From Chloroflexota bacterium (GTDB lineage Bacteria > Chloroflexota > Dehalococcoidia > UBA3495), in assembly GCA_022576105.1 (NCBI GenBank), contig JACZRM010000083.1, forward strand, positions 1-7,421: a stretch of 7,421 nt of DNA. Reading direction: 5' to 3'. A program made the translations under genes and the position numbers. Shown in pieces: positions 6,431 to 7,421 of this stretch (positions are counted from its first letter, which is position 1; every line of letters begins with the position of its first letter). The notes under the pieces are model-generated. The model was given only the letters and a program-made list of their open reading frames with translations. It did not search any database and had not been told where the DNA came from.

Positions 6431-6997
6431 CTAAGCCTGCTGCTCTCCCTGGGATTGCGGGCTTGCCTCAGACTGCTGGGGTTCTTCGTTCTCGTCTTGT
6501 GGTTCCCCATTTTCCTCATCCGGATTGTAGGTAACCTTCCACAGGCTTTCCCGGGACACCAGGTGGTCAATGTAGAGAACGCCGTTCAGATGGTCGATCT
6601 CATGCTCCAGGGCTTGGGCCAGCAGTCCTTCAGCCCTGATTCGTACAACTTTGCCGTTCAAGTCCAGCGCCCGGGCGCGAACCTTCTCCGACCGTTTGAC
6701 GGTGCCCCGGTACCCAGGAATGCTCAGGCACCCTTCTTCCACCTCTCGCTCGCCCTCTCTGCGGACGATTTCCGGGTTGATCAGCACCAGTGGTTCGTCC
6801 CAGTCGGGCAGTTGGATTACCGCAACTTTTTGCAATGACCCAACCTGGTTGGCCGCCAGACCGACACCCTGCTCAGCGTGCATGGTTTCCACCATATCCG
6901 CGGTATATTGGGTCAAAACTTGGGGAATTTTGCCTATTTTCTTGGCTTTTTCGCGGAGGACCCGGTCGGGGACAATCCGCATGGTCAATAAGGACAC
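6431..6997 (-). CDS. def: Peptide deformylase (Def) with acidic/Gln-rich tail
   Basis: Peptide deformylase removes the N-formyl group from the first methionine of new proteins at the ribosome, using a metal ion, usually Fe2+. All three active-site motifs are intact: GVGLAANQ (44-51), EEGCLSIPG (87-95, metal ligand C90) and EHEIDHLNG (131-139, ligands H132 and H136, catalytic E133). The 188-residue chain is longer than a minimal enzyme, because after about residue 157 it carries some 30 residues rich in Glu, Gln, Asn, Ser and Pro, which look disordered. The start is GTG at 6997, chosen because GGAGG lies nine bases upstream; an ATG at 6982 would remove five residues. The neighbour on the upstream side is priA, a common pairing in bacteria (priA-def-fmt), but fmt is not in the window and a nucleotidyltransferase gene follows instead. 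Confidence 0.96.
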   Translation of the reverse strand: MSLLTMRIVPDRVLREKAKKIGKIPQVLTQYTADMVETMHAEQGVGLAANQVGSLQKVAVIQLPDWDEPLVLINPEIVRREGEREVEEGCLSIPGYRGTVKRSEKVRARALDLNGKVVRIRAEGLLAQALEHEIDHLNGVLYIDHLVSRESLWKVTYNPDEENGEPQDENEEPQQSEASPQSQGEQQA

Positions 6998-7006
6998 GCT
7001 GAAATT

Positions 7007-7011
7007 CCTCC
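7007..7011 (-). promoter_or_regulatory. def ribosome-binding site
   Basis: The minus strand reads GGAGG (with AA following) nine bases before GTG at 6997. It is the only clear site in the leader and decides the GTG start over the ATG five codons later. Confidence 0.75.
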
Positions 7012-7040
7012 AGAATCGCCGGGACTGATCACCGTCACTA

Positions 7041-7046
7041 ATTATA
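7041..7046 (-). promoter_or_regulatory. Consensus -10 box (TATAAT) upstream of def
   Basis: The minus strand has a perfect TATAAT at 7046-7041. It would start transcription near 7034 and give a leader of about 37 nt. No good -35 hexamer is found 16-18 bases upstream, so this site is weaker evidence than the paired boxes further up. Confidence 0.4.
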
Positions 7047-7066
7047 TCCCAGGTTTATTCCCGGAA

Positions 7067-7096
7067 ACTATATCTAATAAGAATTGGGCGTGTAAA
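7067..7096 (-). promoter_or_regulatory. Sigma-70-like promoter for the def operon
   Basis: On the minus strand TTTACA (7096-7091, five of six matches to TTGACA) is followed after 18 bases by TATAGT (7072-7067, five of six matches to TATAAT). A run of six T (7113-7108) lies 11 bases upstream of the -35 box. Predicted start of transcription is about 7060, giving a leader of roughly 60 nt before def. This is the best-supported promoter in the window for the whole seven-gene run. Confidence 0.5.
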
Positions 7097-7135
7097 GTCG
7101 GCCCTAGAAAAAAGTAGTGTGTTAGTTTGGTTCCC

Positions 7136-7214
7136 GTCATTGCGGTGCAAGCCGGAATCCACGAGAGCGTCTGAACAGCGACTATATCTGGATACCGGCC
7201 TTCGCCGGTGTGAC
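7136..7214. repeat. Imperfect inverted repeat between priA and def
   Basis: Two 26-base arms, 7136-7161 (beginning GTCATTGCGG, ending GGAATCCA) and 7189-7214 (beginning TGGATACCGG, ending GGTGTGAC), are inverted copies with 19 of 26 positions matching, around a 27-base centre. The right arm contains a perfect inner hairpin, ACCGGC-CTTC-GCCGGT (7194-7209). Elements of the form GTCATTCC..GCGAA..GCGGGAATCCA with an inverted partner are familiar as short dispersed repeats in many bacteria. Here the arms have clearly drifted, so the copy looks old. It encodes nothing and lies 38 bases past the priA stop, where it could fold in the priA transcript. Confidence 0.7.
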
Positions 7215-7251
7215 AAAGCCCCGTTCTTGGACACCAAATTGATACACTATC

Positions 7252-7421
7252 CTATAAAAGGTGGGCCGGGTCTACATCTACAGTATGGTTGGCCGCAAAT
7301 TTTTGGCCTTCGAGAAATCGGTGCAGGTTACGACCGCGCAGCGTAACGTGCCAGCGATAACTGCCCCGCACTGGGTGAGGGATGCCTGGAGCCGGCCCGA
7401 TCACCTCCACATCGGTTAAAC
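7252..7421 (-). CDS. priA: C-terminal end of primosomal helicase PriA (partial)
   Basis: The gene enters from the right edge; only its last 55 codons and a TAG stop (7254-7252) are here. The visible protein contains VEVIGPAPGIPHPVRG, then SYRWHVTLRG and, just before the end, HTVDVDPAHLL. This is the characteristic finish of PriA: a V.GP.PAP-like turn, a YR(W/F)...L+G strand and a closing VDVDP..LL. PriA is the DNA helicase that reloads the replication machinery at collapsed forks. The helicase core lies outside the window. The gene has no start codon in view and is short, so simple ORF calling would miss it. The codons show no disruption. Its position before def fits the common priA-def arrangement. 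Identification rests on about 50 residues of tail but the pattern is distinctive. Confidence 0.83.
   Translation of the reverse strand, partial: LTDVEVIGPAPGIPHPVRGSYRWHVTLRGRNLHRFLEGQKFAANHTVDVDPAHLL

Noticed and set aside
7108..7214. Intrinsic terminator for priA made of the inverted repeat plus a T run
   Set aside because: The six-T run on the minus strand begins about 22 bases beyond the last arm, too far for a standard intrinsic terminator. The structure may still matter, so it is kept only as a repeat.
1..7421. tRNA, rRNA, CRISPR, transposase or phage genes
   Set aside because: No cloverleaf-like segment, regularly spaced repeat array, transposase motif or integration site was seen on either strand; the two palindromic repeats encode nothing.

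Overview
The window is a compact block of bacterial housekeeping genes, all on the minus strand. It has no RNA gene, CRISPR array, transposase or phage gene that I can recognise. Base composition is moderately GC-rich. The gene styles suggest Chloroflexota, perhaps a Dehalococcoidia or SAR202-like lineage: a class II tRNA nucleotidyltransferase with an HD domain and a TGHDLM/PGP/EAQAAGEI tail, a short Zincin_1 metallopeptidase, and intergenic palindromes with a TTCGACAGGCT core. This placement rests on remembered family style, not a search, and is moderate to low confidence.

In transcription order (right to left) the window opens with the last 55 codons of priA (7252-7421), running off the right edge. 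A 254-bp gap follows. It holds an imperfect inverted repeat (7136-7214) and two promoter-like sites pointing at def (boxes at 7096-7067 and 7046-7041). Next comes a probable operon: def (peptide deformylase), a class II CCA/poly(A) nucleotidyltransferase with an HD domain, secD, secF, nfo (endonuclease IV), a Zincin_1 metallopeptidase and pgpA. Junctions are tight: 69 nt, 3 nt, 2 nt, 54 nt, a 4-nt overlap and an 8-nt overlap. The ribosome-binding sites of secD and secF lie inside the last codons of the gene before them. Four starts are not ATG: def GTG, the nucleotidyltransferase TTG, secF GTG and the metallopeptidase TTG.

Downstream of pgpA (1-326) I recognise no gene. The stretch holds a second, different palindromic repeat (about 131-230) and a hairpin region that may end the operon.

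The genes share a growth theme rather than a pathway: replication restart (PriA), N-terminal maturation of new proteins (Def), tRNA 3'-end synthesis, proton-driven protein export (SecD/SecF), base-excision repair (Nfo) and phosphatidylglycerol synthesis (PgpA). The most unusual feature is in SecD. About 75 extra residues (roughly 184-258) interrupt the usual junction after the LPG motif, and they resemble the extracytoplasmic domain of the SecF encoded next door.
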